This document shows positions 1-11,127 of a stretch of DNA of 62,080 nt, piece by piece; the first letter of the stretch is position 1; every line of letters starts with the position of its first letter. The notes under the pieces are model-generated. The model had not been told where the DNA came from, searched no databases, and was given only the letters and a program-made list of their open reading frames with translations. Location of the stretch: assembly GCF_000003815.2 (NCBI RefSeq), contig NC_049991.1:22345041-22407120 (forward strand), given 5' to 3'. Source of the DNA: Branchiostoma floridae (taxonomy: Eukaryota; Chordata; Leptocardii; Amphioxiformes; Branchiostomatidae). A program made the translations under genes and the position numbers.

Positions 1-545
1 CTTTATACATGCGTGAGTTAGAATAAGGAGTAAATGATAGGCTTGTGAGTTAGGATAGGGAGTAAATGCTAGGCCTGTGAGTTAGGATAAGGAGTAAATG
101 CTAGGCTTGTGAGTTAGAATAAGGCGTAAATGCTAGGCTTGTGAGTTAGGGTAAGAAGTAAATGCTAGGCTTGTGAGTTAGTATAAGGAGTAAATGATAG
201 GCTTGTGAGTTAGGATAGGGAGTAAATGCTAGGCCTGTGAGTTAGGATAAGGAGTAAATGCTAAGCTTGTGAGTTAGAATAAGGCGTAAATGCTAGGCTT
301 GTGAGTTAGGGTAAGGAGTAAATGCTAGGATTGTGAGTTAGGATAAGGAGTAAATGCTAGGCTTGTGAGTTAGGATAAGGCGTAAATGCTAGGCTTGTGA
401 GTTAGGATAGGGAGTAAATGATAGGCTTGTGAGTTAGGATAAGGCGTAAATGCTAGGCTTGTGAGTTAGGATAAGGCGTAAATGCTAGGCTTGTGAGTTA
501 GGGTAAGGAGTAAATGCTAGGCCTGTGAGTTAGGATAAGGAGCAA
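1..545. repeat. Minisatellite, 32-bp unit
   Basis: About 17 tandem copies of a 32-bp unit containing GTGAGTTAGGATAAGGAGTA and TGCTAGGCTT. Copies start at 13, 45 and onward in a 32-bp register and differ by single substitutions such as GGAG versus GGCG. The array runs off the left edge. No coding frame persists through it. Confidence 0.95.
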
Positions 546-808
546 ATGTATAGCGGGGTGCGGTTCTTAGTCCACATGTATAGCGGAGTGCGGTGCCGAG
601 CCCACATGTATAGCGGAGTGTGGTTCTAAGCCCACATGTCACATGTATATAGCGGGGTGCGGTTCTTAGTCTACATGTATAGCGGGGTGCGGTTCTTAGT
701 ATACATGTATATAGCGGGATGCGGTTCTTAGTCTACATGTATAGCGGGGTGTGGTGTTGAGCCCACATGTATAGCGGGGTGCGGTTCTTAGTCTACACGT
801 ATATAGCG
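545..808. repeat. Minisatellite, 30-bp unit
   Basis: About 8-9 copies of a unit containing ATGTATAGCGGGGTGCGGTT, directly abutting the 32-bp array but unrelated to it. Some copies carry an extra AT (TATATAGCGG), so unit length varies between about 30 and 32 bp. Confidence 0.9.
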
Positions 809-1586
809 GGTGAAGACAACTGTCAGCGTCAATCCCACTCCAGTTTGTCCTGCCACAAATTAAGACACAAAAACTGCACCAGCCCCTCCAGGCTTGGGTC
901 AGATGTCACCATGACTTATTCATCTGGACCGAAGCAAAGCGACTAAAAGCACCTCGAAGCCTCCGGAACCTCAAGATGAAAGGAACGGCAGGCACCGAAA
1001 TAATCCGAAATTAAAACCTAAAATCTTCCAGGCAACAGTAGTAGTCTCAAGTTTCAATGCTATAAGCTAATGAAGATCACATTTCACCAGAGACTTCTCT
1101 GCTAACTCCTGGTTAACAAGATTGTCAAAAAAATGTGGCCCTTGTTAGTGTTTCCACTCTGCTGAAACCCGTCTCGACTTTCATAGACCCAGATGTTTTG
1201 TATTGATATGATTAACTTCACCGAGAATATGTATTGCGGACAGCATAACTCTAGAAAATGTGATGGATTCTCATGATATTTGATGTGTGGGTTCGGCCCC
1301 TAGCGGCTTTGTTACGTAGCGCAATAGGAATTTCGGTGTTGATATCTCGTGTTCTGGAACTTTTGTGTGGTAGAGAGCTCTTTCCGGAGTTGACCAGACC
1401 TCCTCAGCACCTTCCACCAAACAGTCGGCCTAAGAGACATGAGAGATGTAACAGGTTAATGCTGTTCTGTTCAACTTTCGTTCCTGAGCATCTTTCATAC
1501 GTAACGTTTCAATCCCAGAAACCTGTTTATTTGTTCAATATCGAAATGAACGCACTTAAGTGTGTCCAAATTGAGCGACGTGCTGC
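809..1586. other. No gene seen
   Basis: Unique-looking sequence between a minisatellite and a MITE-like element. An open frame of 127 codons at 1273-1656 crosses the left inverted repeat of that element, has no recognisable domain and no supporting splice context. I do not call it a gene. Confidence 0.5.
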
Positions 1587-2275
1587 TAGAGTCAATTCCA
1601 AGACACCATGTGGATGTTTGTGGCCATTGTTTAGAATTGATTTTAAAGTTTTGTAATTATATGTCTAGGACATTTGATACTTCAGAAATATTTGTAACAC
1701 TGTTTCAACTTTATAAATATTTCCCTGGTCCTGTAAAACTTTGGAAATATTCATCGTGTGGAATTGGATACTTCTAATGGTTTCTAAATAATGATAACAG
1801 CATTCTACCATTATTTACCATTTTCTACCATTTTCTACCATTTTTGTAAATGGTTCAGTGGGCTGGGAAGATAGCAATTCACACATTCTTGCAAAGTATG
1901 GTTGGGTGCCATGCAACAATGGCCCTCCACAAAGGATCCACCAGTGCCCAGCTGTGACATCTAAAAATATACAGATACAACAATAGGGCTTACTTTGATG
2001 GGGGCAATAAACTAATTTTTAATTTTGTGAATATTTGTAAATGTGAAATAATCAAACAGAGGTTTCACAATTATTCTTAATAAAGATATTTTCGGTCAGT
2101 TACTTTCAAAATGTTTCTAAAATATTCAAGGGAATTCAAATATATGAGTACTTACTCAATCAATTTTTTTAAAATAATTTAATTATTGTGGCTCAGATAT
2201 TCTTTTATTCAAAATAATTCAGACTAATTATAAATATCGCCTAAAAACCCTCATGGTGTCTTGGAATTGACTCTA
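1587..2275. mobile_element. Candidate MITE with 22-bp TIRs and TA target duplication
   Basis: A perfect 22-bp terminal inverted repeat starting GAGTCAATTCCAAGACACCA lies at 1589-1610 and, inverted, at 2252-2273. Each end is flanked by TA (1587-1588 and 2274-2275), the target duplication expected for Tc1/mariner-type elements. The 641-bp interior is AT-rich and shows no transposase reading frame, so this would be a non-autonomous element. The repeat and its flanks are seen directly; the superfamily is inferred from the TA. Confidence 0.7.
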
Positions 2276-2916
2276 AGTTTGAATCATATGAAGTAATACA
2301 AAAATCTCTTTATGGAACTACAGTGGCGATTTAGCTGCAGACTTTCAAAGTTAGCCAGTTTTTCTACCTCGTTTATCCCTGTTTACTGGAGTTTGACGGA
2401 TGGACACAAATCCCATTCTCCGCTCACTGAGGTTATTATCTACCTTTCAGGTCGCGTTATCACAGACCAAGCATCAGCCGGGCATAGTTTCCACCGCTTG
2501 TTGTGAGAGGGAAAGTAAAGTAGCGGGCCGATAGGCCAGATTTAACCTGGCAAGGAACGACGGCTAATATATAAGCTGGTCCCAGAAAAGTCTCACTTTC
2601 GTGGTCTGGAACCAAAAGTAGCCATGACTGGAGATGGAGCTTCACAACACGCTCATAGCCATGACCTCAGTTTGCACAACAGTTTGCACAACAACGTTAG
2701 CAGTTTATTTTCATAAGTCTGTGGGCGTCACCAGGCTCTCTGTTGGTAACGAAAGGCTCTTAGATTTGGGCAGACTAGAACTAAAGAAAGTCATTGGTGG
2801 ATTTGGATTACGTTCTGCCTCTCGTGTCATACTTCTCGTCTTAAATCTCCGTTTTCCTAGCTAAGAAAACTTTCCAAACTGCAGTCATAAGTATGACGGG
2901 AGGCAGCACCCGAGGT
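2276..2916. other. No gene seen
   Basis: Unique-looking sequence between the MITE-like element and the 42-bp array. Short open frames on both strands, the longest 76 codons, resemble nothing I recognise. Confidence 0.5.
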
Positions 2917-3714
2917 ACAACAGCCTACAAACCTCACCTCAGGGCTGGGTTATCCTGCACAACAACCTACAAACTTCCCGTCAGGGCTGGGTTATCCTGC
3001 ACAACAGCCTACAAACCTCACCTCAGGGCTGGGTTATCCTGCATAACAACCTACAAACCTCACCTCAGAGCTGGGTTATCCTGCACAACAGCCTACAAAC
3101 CTCACCTCAGGGCTGGGTTATCCTGCACAACAGCCTACAAACCTCACCTCAGAGCTGGGTTATCCTGCACAACAACCTACAAACCTCACCTCAGGACTGG
3201 GTTATCCTGCACAACAGCCTACAAACCTCACCTCAGGACTGGGTTATCCTGCACAACAGCCTACAAACCTCACCTCAGGGCTGGGTTATCCTGCACAACA
3301 GCCTACAAACCTCACCTCAGAGCTGGGTTATCCTGCACAACAACCTACAAACCTCACCTCAGAGCTGGGTTATCCTGCACAACAGCCTACAAACCTCACC
3401 TCAGAGCTGGGTTATCCTGCACAACAGCCTACAAACCTCACCTCAAAGCTGGGTTATCCTGCACAACAACCTACAAACTTCCCGTCAGGGCTGGGTTATC
3501 CTGCACAACAGCCTACAAACCTCACCTCAGGGCTGGGTTATCCTGCACAACAGCCTACAAACCTCACCTCAGGGCTGGGTTACCCTGCACAACAACCTAC
3601 AAACCTCACCTCAGGGCTGGGTTATCCTGCACAACAACCTACAAACCTCACCTCAGGACTGGGTTATCCTGCACAACAGCCTACAAACCTCACCTCAGGG
3701 CTGGGTTATCCTGC
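2917..3714. repeat. Minisatellite, 19 units of exactly 42 bp
   Basis: The array is 798 bp, exactly 19 x 42. The unit begins ACAACAGCCTACAAACCTCA and ends GGTTATCCTGC. Because the unit is a multiple of three with no stop in one plus frame, it yields an open frame of 306 codons (2893-3813) encoding a 14-residue repeat. I see no non-repetitive domain, no splice signals and no homologous fold, so I treat it as a minisatellite and not a gene. Confidence 0.93.
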
Positions 3715-4849
3715 CACTTCCTGTTTATAACTCAGGGTTTATCTGCTGGCAGCTCCGACAACAACAAACCTCCTGACGTCTCGTACAATCTACACACGTT
3801 GCTGTCCCAGTAAAACAATGTGGATGGATTCACGTTGGCTACCATAGTGAGGAATTTCAGTGGTTTGTGTTGAGAGGACAAAATTAGGGTTCATCAAAGG
3901 CCGAACATTTTCAGCGTTACGGAGCACATCCCTTCCTTGTAACTCAGAGTGCATGACGCAACCCTTTTTTGTATAAATACAAGGCATGATACACTTGATA
4001 CACTTCATGCACGAGACGTAATAATCCCTGCTTGCCTGGGGCAGTTCCACATGTCAGCAGCTACATGTAACTCGTTAGCCCTTTCCAGTAACGAGCAAAC
4101 TGATACTGATGTTTGCAAACACACAGTGTCCTGCATTATCAGCAAAAATGCCGCGTTAACTCTGGCCGATCTGACAGTGAACTCCTGATCGCAGTTTCAC
4201 CAGGCTGTTCGGGATGAGATGCTCCAAGCTGTGTGACCGCCGCTGAAAGATCTACAGGGCAGGGTAGGGTTCGGCATTCGTACGGCCGCAGCAAGACCCG
4301 CTCCCCTACATCACTTACTGTAGTTATCATAAGAGAGTCATAAGAAATAAAATTGTCCAGATCAGGCAAATCCTACCCAGAGGATGCCGGGGCGCTGCCC
4401 CGGAAATAATGACCTCTAAAGCCAGGAGGCGTCCCTAATGGAATCTCCAATAAATCCGTGTATCTGGCACATAATGGCAGAGCCCATTATTGGATGAAGA
4501 TGTGTATGAAATGCAAGATTAAAACTGTAATCAATATGTAGCGCATGGCGGGGAGCCCCGGCCTAGAGCGACTAGGGCTTTATTAGTAATACGTCTGTCC
4601 CACGCTCAAGCTAATAACGCTGAACATACATTACCTCCGAACAGTCAAGCTAATAACGCTGAACATACATTATCTAGCAAGCACCATAAATAATGAATGG
4701 GAATCAATCAATATCAGGGGCATGGGAGCGGAGAAGGACAGCAGCTTGTTTCACAGGTAGTGAAAGACACTCGTTTCGGCGGCTACATCAGAAGTTAAAA
4801 GTCCCCGAATCATTACATTGTTTAAGATGAGATGTACGCCACACTGATT
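3715..4849. other. No gene seen
   Basis: About 1.1 kb of non-repetitive sequence. Only short frames (up to 86 codons) with no recognised motif. A short duplicated phrase, AAGCTAATAACGCTGAACAT, occurs at about 4609 and 4648. Confidence 0.5.
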
Positions 4850-5695
4850 AGAACCAGGTGGAACTACCTCAGCAACCACCCTAAAACCAGGCGGAACCAC
4901 CTCAGCAACCTCCGTTAGAACCAGGCGGAACCACCTCAGCAACCACCGTTAGAACCAGGCCGCACCACCTCAGCAACCTCCCTTAGAACCAGGCCGCACC
5001 ACCTCAGCAACCCCCATTAGAACCAGGCGGAACCACCCCAGCAACCTCCGTTAGAACCAGGCCGCACCACCTCAGCAACCACCGTTAGAACCAGGTAGAA
5101 CCACCTCAGCAACAAACCTTAGAACCAGGCCGCACCACCTCAGCAACCTCCCTTAGAACCAGGCGGAACCACCTCAGCAACCACCGTTAGAACCAGGCCG
5201 CACCACCTCAGCAACCACCGTTAGAACCAGGTAGAACCACCTCAGCAACCTCCGTTAGAACCAGGCGGAACCACCTCAGCAACCTCCCTTAGAACCAGGC
5301 GGAACCACCTCAGCAACCTCCGTTAGAACCAGGCGGAACCACCTCAGCAACCACCGTTAGAACCAGGCGGAACCACCTCAGCAACCACCGTTAGAACCAG
5401 GCCGCACCACCTCAGCAACCACCGTTAGAACCAGGCGGAACCACCTCAGCAACCTCCCTTAGAACCAGGCGGAACCACCTCAGCAACCTCCCTTAGAACC
5501 AGGCGGAACCACCTCAGCAACCTCCGTTACAACCAGGCGGAACCACCTCAGCAACATCCGTTAGAACCAGGCGGAACCACCTCAGCAACCTACGTTAGAA
5601 CCAGGCGGAACCACTTCAGCAACCTCCGTTGCAACCAGGCGGAACCACTTCAGCAACATACCTTAGAACTATGCCGTACCACCTCAGCAACCCCC
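4850..5695. repeat. Minisatellite, 34-bp unit
   Basis: About 25 copies of a 34-bp unit containing GAACCAGGCGGAACCACCTC and AGCAACCTCCGTTA. Two main variants alternate irregularly (GGCGGAACC and GGCCGCACC). No coding meaning is evident. Confidence 0.95.
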
Positions 5696-6339
5696 TGATT
5701 ATACTACTACAACAAAGTCCGTTTGACTTACGCTATTTCAAGGAGCAGGGAAAATTGGGTGCGTTTAGAAGGCTCGTATTAAAGCAGTAGTGCCCAGATT
5801 TGGGGATTTATTTTGGGCAAGTGTAATATACAGGGTTCGGCGGAGGTTAATACCCTCTTACCCCGGCCATCTGGGACTGCCGCGTGCCAATTTCTCACTG
5901 CCACGCAGCGGGGCCGCTGCCTGCTTAAAACACACGCGGCCTTTTTCCTCGGAATTGATAAGAAATGCCAGGGCGCACGGTTGAGCGCGCGGAATCACAA
6001 GGACTCCCACTGGCCCGTTGCCGGGGGACGGAAAGTTCAACCCATCCATCGCTGCCGGCGGATACACCTTCTACATTTGCAATTCGGTGTGAGAGATGAT
6101 ATCTGAGTTTTGATGAAGTAATTAGGGGAGTTATGCAGGGATGGTCCTCAGGAGGCAAGGAGAGGATTCGGGCAGATCATTTATTGTACTAATCCGTGTT
6201 TGACAATGGCTTCATCCTGCAAATGAACAAAATAAACTGAAAATGAAAAAGGTACTCATAATCAAATTCTACGGCATATGTGGCTACAAGGAATAAAAAG
6301 GACATCAGATTATTGACGTAATTTCATTATCGTAGGCAG
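5696..6339. other. No gene seen
   Basis: Non-repetitive, moderately GC-rich around 5850-6060. Several overlapping frames of 64-97 codons on both strands have no recognisable domain. Confidence 0.5.
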
Positions 6340-6980
6340 CAAAATGTCTGTACAGATTCGGCATCAGAAAAAGACTCAGTACCATGGACAGCAGTGGGTC
6401 TGTACCGGTTCACTACTCAAGACAACAGTAGGTCTGTATAGGTTCAGACCCAAGGACAGCAGAAGGTCTGTAAAGATTAAGTACGATGGACAGCAGTAGG
6501 CCTGTTAATATTCAGTACCATGGACAGCAGTAGGCCTGTAGAGGTTCAGTACCAAGGACAGCAGTAGGCCTGTAGAGGTTCAATACCATGGACAGCAGTA
6601 GGTCTGTATAGGTTCAGTACCAAGGACAGCAGTAGGTCTGTATAGGTTCAGTACCAAGGACATTAGTAGGTCTGTATAGGTTCAGTACCAAGGACAGCAG
6701 TAGGTCTGTATAGGTTCAGTACCAAGGACAGCAGTATGTCTGTATGGGTTCAGTACCAAGGACAGCAGTATGTCTGTATGGGTTCAGTACCAAGGACAGC
6801 AGTAGGTCTGTATAGGTTCAGTACCAAGGACATTAGTAGGTCTGTATAGGTTCAGTACCAAGGACAGCAGTAGGTCTGTATAGGTTCAGTACCAAGGACA
6901 GCAGTATGTCTGTATGGGTTCAGTACCAAGGACAGCAGTAGGTCTGTATAGGTTCAGTACCAAGGACAGTGGAAGTTCTG
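6340..6980. repeat. Minisatellite, 34-bp unit, left part of a split array
   Basis: About 18 copies of a 34-bp unit containing GGTTCAGTACCAAGGACAGC and AGTAGGTCTGTATA. The array stops within a unit at ...TCTG (6977-6980) and resumes at 11150 with the same unit, orientation and register. The two parts are one array interrupted by a LINE. Confidence 0.95.
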
Positions 6981-7015
6981 TTTGTTTGTTTGTTTGTTTT
7001 ATTTGGATCTCCATT

Positions 7016-7039
7016 AGTGATACTAAATGTAGTATCACT
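7016..7039 (-). promoter_or_regulatory. LINE 3' UTR stem-loop
   Basis: A perfect 10-bp inverted repeat, AGTGATACTA at 7016-7025 and its complement at 7030-7039, with a 4-nt loop. It lies about 15-20 bp inside the repeat tail at the 3' end of the LINE. CR1/L2-type elements are known to keep 3'-terminal hairpins recognised by their reverse transcriptase; that role here is inferred. Confidence 0.6.
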
Positions 7040-7490
7040 ATTCTTCCTGGAGTCCTACAATACATGAGCAATAAATACAATACATAAGCAACAAATCTTG
7101 TACAATAAGTAAACAGAAAACCAACAAAATCAACTGAGGTAACTCAAAGTGAATGATGGAGATCAGAGGTCAAATAAAAATGCCATAACTTAGGTTTTGT
7201 ATGCAGAAGGTGAATAAAACAATGATTAACATAATTGATTCTACCAAACTGAATATGCATTATGAATATAAGTACAAAGTAAAGTAGTCGTAATGATAAT
7301 AAATAATAAAATGTAGACACCTATACATAACTGAAAATGACGTTAGCAACAGAATAGACCAAAGTAATGTGTTACCAAAACAACAGAAACCGCTGAATGA
7401 AATAAAGGTAATGTAAAAGAGTAGGGTTGCCTTTGTCTTCGAACATATACAATGTATATACAACTGTACAACAACAATTATTCTATCATA

Positions 7491-10400
7491 TTACCACCAC
7501 ATACTCAGTGGTGCTGATTTGTTTTGTATTCCCCAGTCTTTGATTCTGTTTTTGAATACTGCACAGTTGGTAGATGTGAGGTTGCTTGGTAGTGAATTGT
7601 ATGTCTTTGTGCATCTGTAAAGGAATGTCCTAGTGAGTGCTTTTGTTTTGGGTTTCGGTAAAGTGAATCCCCCCTTGTGTGCCAGTCTTGTGTTGTGGTT
7701 ATGAGAGATGAAGGTAGTACTGACCCTGTCATAAATTCCTTGCGGTTCCTTGACTGTAAGGATTTTATGAAAAGCACAGATGGTACTGGTGAATAATCTC
7801 TCTTTGACAGTTTGCAACCCTAGCCTGGAAAGTAAGTCGTTAGAACTGGTGAAAAGTGTCGAGTTGGTAGCAAGTCTGGCTGCACGGTTCTGCATGGTTT
7901 GTAGTTTGTCTAGTTGTGTTTGTGTTTGTGTTGTCGAAGAGAGAATGGGAGCACAATAGTCTAGATGCGATAGAACAAGTGACTGTATCACAGTTTTTAG
8001 TATGTCTCCGGGGAAGAAGGTTTTGTATTTTCTTAATGATGCTAATGTGCTTGCCATTTTACTCCTGACTTTATGTACATGTAGGGCCCAGGAGAGATGT
8101 TGGTCAACTGTGAAGCCAAGCAGGACAGCTTGTCTTACTTGTGTAATGTCCCTTCCTCCCACACTGAGCTTTAATACAGGATTGTGTTTCAGTTTGTGGT
8201 GGCTCCCAATAAGTATAGATTTAGTTTTCCCCACATTAAGAATCAGTCTGTTAATTTCCACCCATCTCCAAATTCGTGTAAGTACAGGTTGGAGGATGTG
8301 TTCTACTTCAGCAACACTAGGAGCCGCAGCATATGGAGTTGTGTCATCAGCGTATAAAACTGTGTCAGTGTTACTATTGGTATTCTTTGTTAAGGTGGGG
8401 AGATCGTTGGTGTACAGGCAAAACAATAAGGGCCCAAGGCAGCTCCCTTGTGGCACTCCACACCTGTTCACTCTATAAGGTGAGAAGTCCCCATTTATAA
8501 ACACGGCCTGTTCCCTTCCTCTGAGGTAGCTCTCTATCCAGCTGACTGCCAGGTCATTGAACCCATAACATTTCAACTTAGCCAGCAGTATATCGTGATT
8601 GACTATGTCAAAGGCTGCACTAAAATCAAGCAGTACAGCTCCAACTAAGTTACCTTTATCCATTTCGGTCAGCCACTGGTCAGTCATATGTATTAATGCA
8701 CTTGAGGTGGAATGATGCTTCTTGTAAGCATGTTGGCATTCTGAAATGATGTCGTTTTGGAGGAGATAGTTTTGAAACTGCTTCTGAACTATTTTTTCCA
8801 CTAGCTTACTGATAGCTGGGAGCAAACTTATGGGTCTGCTATTAGGCCCGTTTAGTGGAGCTGATTTGTCTTTTATTAGCGGTATGATTTTAGCCTTTTT
8901 CCACTGTGATGGAAATAGACCCGGTGTTAGGGAACTGTTTATTATATAGCAAAGGGGACTGGCTATGTGGTCCGCACAGAGTTTGAGTAGTGTGTTGTCT
9001 ATGTTGTCATAACCCGTGGTTTTGGTTTGTGGAAGTGACTTAAGTAGCACCTTTACCTGCTCTACAGTGACAGATTGAAAAGAGAAGGAGCAATTCTTTG
9101 AGGCCATTATGTTCCTCTTAATTGGTGCAAGTGCTTCTTCCATGTCTAGCTGTCCTTCATGTGTGAGGTTATTTACCTTGTTAATGAAATAATCATTAAA
9201 ATATGTTGCAATATCACTGGGTTTGGTCCATATCTGTCCATTAGATTCAATAAAGTTGGGTGTTTTACAAGTCTTTCTTCCCAACATACTGTTGATCACA
9301 TTCCAGAGCTGTTTTGTGTTGCATTTATTGCTGTGTGCCTCTAACTGTTCTTTATAGAAGGCTTTTTTCATCTTCCTATTCTCCCTAACAACGTCATTTC
9401 TCAGACGCTTGTATCTCTGGAGGTCGGATGCTGAGCCTGATGTGTGTGCTTCACGTTTAGCCTGGTCTCGCAGATCCATAAGAAGTCGCAGCTCATCGTC
9501 GACCCACTGGGCTGGCGATGCTCTGACAGTTGTCTTGCGGACTGGAGCATGTTGGTTGGCTACGTTTGTGAGCAGTCTCATAAAGCAGTTCAAAGCATCC
9601 TCAACGTCATTGCAATTGAGCACAGTGTACCAGGGGCATTGAGCTATGTCTTGGAGGAAGTGTTCTTGATCAAATCTCCTATATGAACGTTTTAATGTGA
9701 TAGAGGCTTGTATCTTTGGTAGTTTTGTATTCCTTGTGGTGTGTACTATGTTGTGATCTGTGCACCCAAATATAGTAGATTTTGTGTGAGTGAATTTGTC
9801 TGCTCTGTTTGTGAATATCAAATCAATGCAAGAAGAAGTAGCAGAACCATTTGCGGATCTCCCAATCCTGGTTGGACTTACAACCATCTGTTCCAGGTTC
9901 AGTGATGAAAGATCTGACTCAAGCCTTTCTTTCAAAGGGCAAGTGTCATTTAACCAGTCAATGTTAAAATCTCCTGTTATGATGACCTCTTGGTCGTCTA
10001 GAGTGACTTTGTCTAGTGTTTGTGCAATTTTGTGGAGGTATTCAATCTTAGCAGAGGGTGGTCTATACAGGCATCCAACCAGGATTGGCTTTACATAAGG
10101 TAGGTGAATTTCGGCCCAAACTATTTCTAAGTCACTAGTTTCTAGGTCAGATCTTCTTTTATGAGGAATATTATTTCTTATATACAAGGCAACACCACCA
10201 CCTCTACTGTTGCGGTCATGTCTTAGTATGGAATAGTCACCAACATTTAGGGCACCATCATATACACTGCTATCCAAATGTGTTTCTGATATAGCTACAA
10301 TATGCAAGATGTTGGTACTTAACAGCTGAGATATCTCTTGAACTTTATAACGTAGACTGTTAATATTAACATGTGCTATGTGCAACCCTTTACTTGGCAG

Positions 10401-10727
10401 ACTGAGGTCTGGACCAGGATTCATCTGGACGTCCCCGGCCAGTAACAGGGTGATTGTAGCTAAGAGTGCATAAACGTCAGTGGTACCTCTGGATGCTGGT
10501 TTCCTTGACTCGGACTCGGGTGACAGCTGGATGTGGCTCACAGCGTATGCCCCACACATCCCCAGAGACGCTGGCTGGTCGGCTGCGAACTGCCACGTTG
10601 TCATATGATCTGCCATTTGTTGGGATGGTTGTGCATGGCTAACATTTGGTAGTAAAGCTACTATAATGGTTGCTATCAACAGCATTTGGTCTAGTACTGA
10701 TCTTATTATCTTACCTCTGGGCTCCAT
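7491..10727 (-). CDS. LINE polyprotein: 2A-like motif, APE endonuclease, reverse transcriptase
   Basis: A 1078-residue intact frame. Residues 14-32 form a hydrophobic signal-peptide-like stretch ending SHAQ. Residues 98-106 read GDVQMNPGP, a 2A-like motif at which ribosomes would skip between G105 and P106. An APE-type endonuclease follows (about 115-330) with VNIN (120-123), SETH (E148), TGDFN (D253), IDLIF (D302) and TDHN (D324, H325), all expected catalytic or metal-binding residues. The reverse transcriptase (about 610-870) has motif A LDFSAAFD (D701), VPQGSCLGPLLF and the YADD catalytic box (792-795). A thumb/C-terminal region follows, ending MWW. In this family the protein nicks target DNA and primes reverse transcription of its own RNA. 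There is no separate ORF1. The first ATG has G at +4. Confidence 0.95.
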   Translation of the reverse strand: MEPRGKIIRSVLDQMLLIATIIVALLPNVSHAQPSQQMADHMTTWQFAADQPASLGMCGAYAVSHIQLSPESESRKPASRGTTDVYALLATITLLLAGDVQMNPGPDLSLPSKGLHIAHVNINSLRYKVQEISQLLSTNILHIVAISETHLDSSVYDGALNVGDYSILRHDRNSRGGGVALYIRNNIPHKRRSDLETSDLEIVWAEIHLPYVKPILVGCLYRPPSAKIEYLHKIAQTLDKVTLDDQEVIITGDFNIDWLNDTCPLKERLESDLSSLNLEQMVVSPTRIGRSANGSATSSCIDLIFTNRADKFTHTKSTIFGCTDHNIVHTTRNTKLPKIQASITLKRSYRRFDQEHFLQDIAQCPWYTVLNCNDVEDALNCFMRLLTNVANQHAPVRKTTVRASPAQWVDDELRLLMDLRDQAKREAHTSGSASDLQRYKRLRNDVVRENRKMKKAFYKEQLEAHSNKCNTKQLWNVINSMLGRKTCKTPNFIESNGQIWTKPSDIATYFNDYFINKVNNLTHEGQLDMEEALAPIKRNIMASKNCSFSFQSVTVEQVKVLLKSLPQTKTTGYDNIDNTLLKLCADHIASPLCYIINSSLTPGLFPSQWKKAKIIPLIKDKSAPLNGPNSRPISLLPAISKLVEKIVQKQFQNYLLQNDIISECQHAYKKHHSTSSALIHMTDQWLTEMDKGNLVGAVLLDFSAAFDIVNHDILLAKLKCYGFNDLAVSWIESYLRGREQAVFINGDFSPYRVNRCGVPQGSCLGPLLFCLYTNDLPTLTKNTNSNTDTVLYADDTTPYAAAPSVAEVEHILQPVLTRIWRWVEINRLILNVGKTKSILIGSHHKLKHNPVLKLSVGGRDITQVRQAVLLGFTVDQHLSWALHVHKVRSKMASTLASLRKYKTFFPGDILKTVIQSLVLSHLDYCAPILSSTTQTQTQLDKLQTMQNRAARLATNSTLFTSSNDLLSRLGLQTVKERLFTSTICAFHKILTVKEPQGIYDRVSTTFISHNHNTRLAHKGGFTLPKPKTKALTRTFLYRCTKTYNSLPSNLTSTNCAVFKNRIKDWGIQNKSAPLSMWW

Positions 10728-11116
10728 AACAGTAAATACAATTACGCAGAATATCTAGGTTCAAAATATTACTAAAACACAGAAGACAACACACACATTA
10801 AAGATGGTGGCTTAGGTCGTGTTTGATACACTACTCTGACAAAACTATATGCTGTCGACGAGTCTAAGGCTACGAGTATGCCTGGTGATGCCTCCTACAT
10901 GACCCGGTGCGCCCTCCCCACTATGGCGATAACCACCAAGCGAGAGGCAGAAATCCGGGTTTTTGACTTGTGTACTGAAATTTGGTCGAACTAGGCGGAT
11001 TGAAGGCCAACCCAATCGAATTTGAAGGTGTCACAAGGACACAAGCAGCCTAAAAATCAATGCAGGGCAATAAGAAAGGTAGAAATAGGAGGGCTTACTC
11101 CACAGACAGAAAAATT

Positions 11117-11127
11117 GCCGCCATCTT
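11117..11127 (-). promoter_or_regulatory. YY1-like site near LINE 5' end
   Basis: On the element strand the sequence reads AAGATGGCGGC about 22-32 nt from the inferred 5' terminus. This matches the YY1 consensus core AAGATGGCGGC. Mammalian L1 elements place a YY1 site similarly close to their start, where it sets the transcription start position. Function here is by analogy. Confidence 0.45.

Noticed and set aside
1-545. CRISPR-like array
   Set aside because: Contiguous tandem repeats without unique spacers in eukaryotic DNA; the same applies to all other arrays here.
2893-3813. 306-codon open frame on the plus strand as a gene
   Set aside because: Almost entirely a 14-residue repeat from a 42-bp minisatellite, with no unique domain or splice context. 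Kept only as a repeat with a note.
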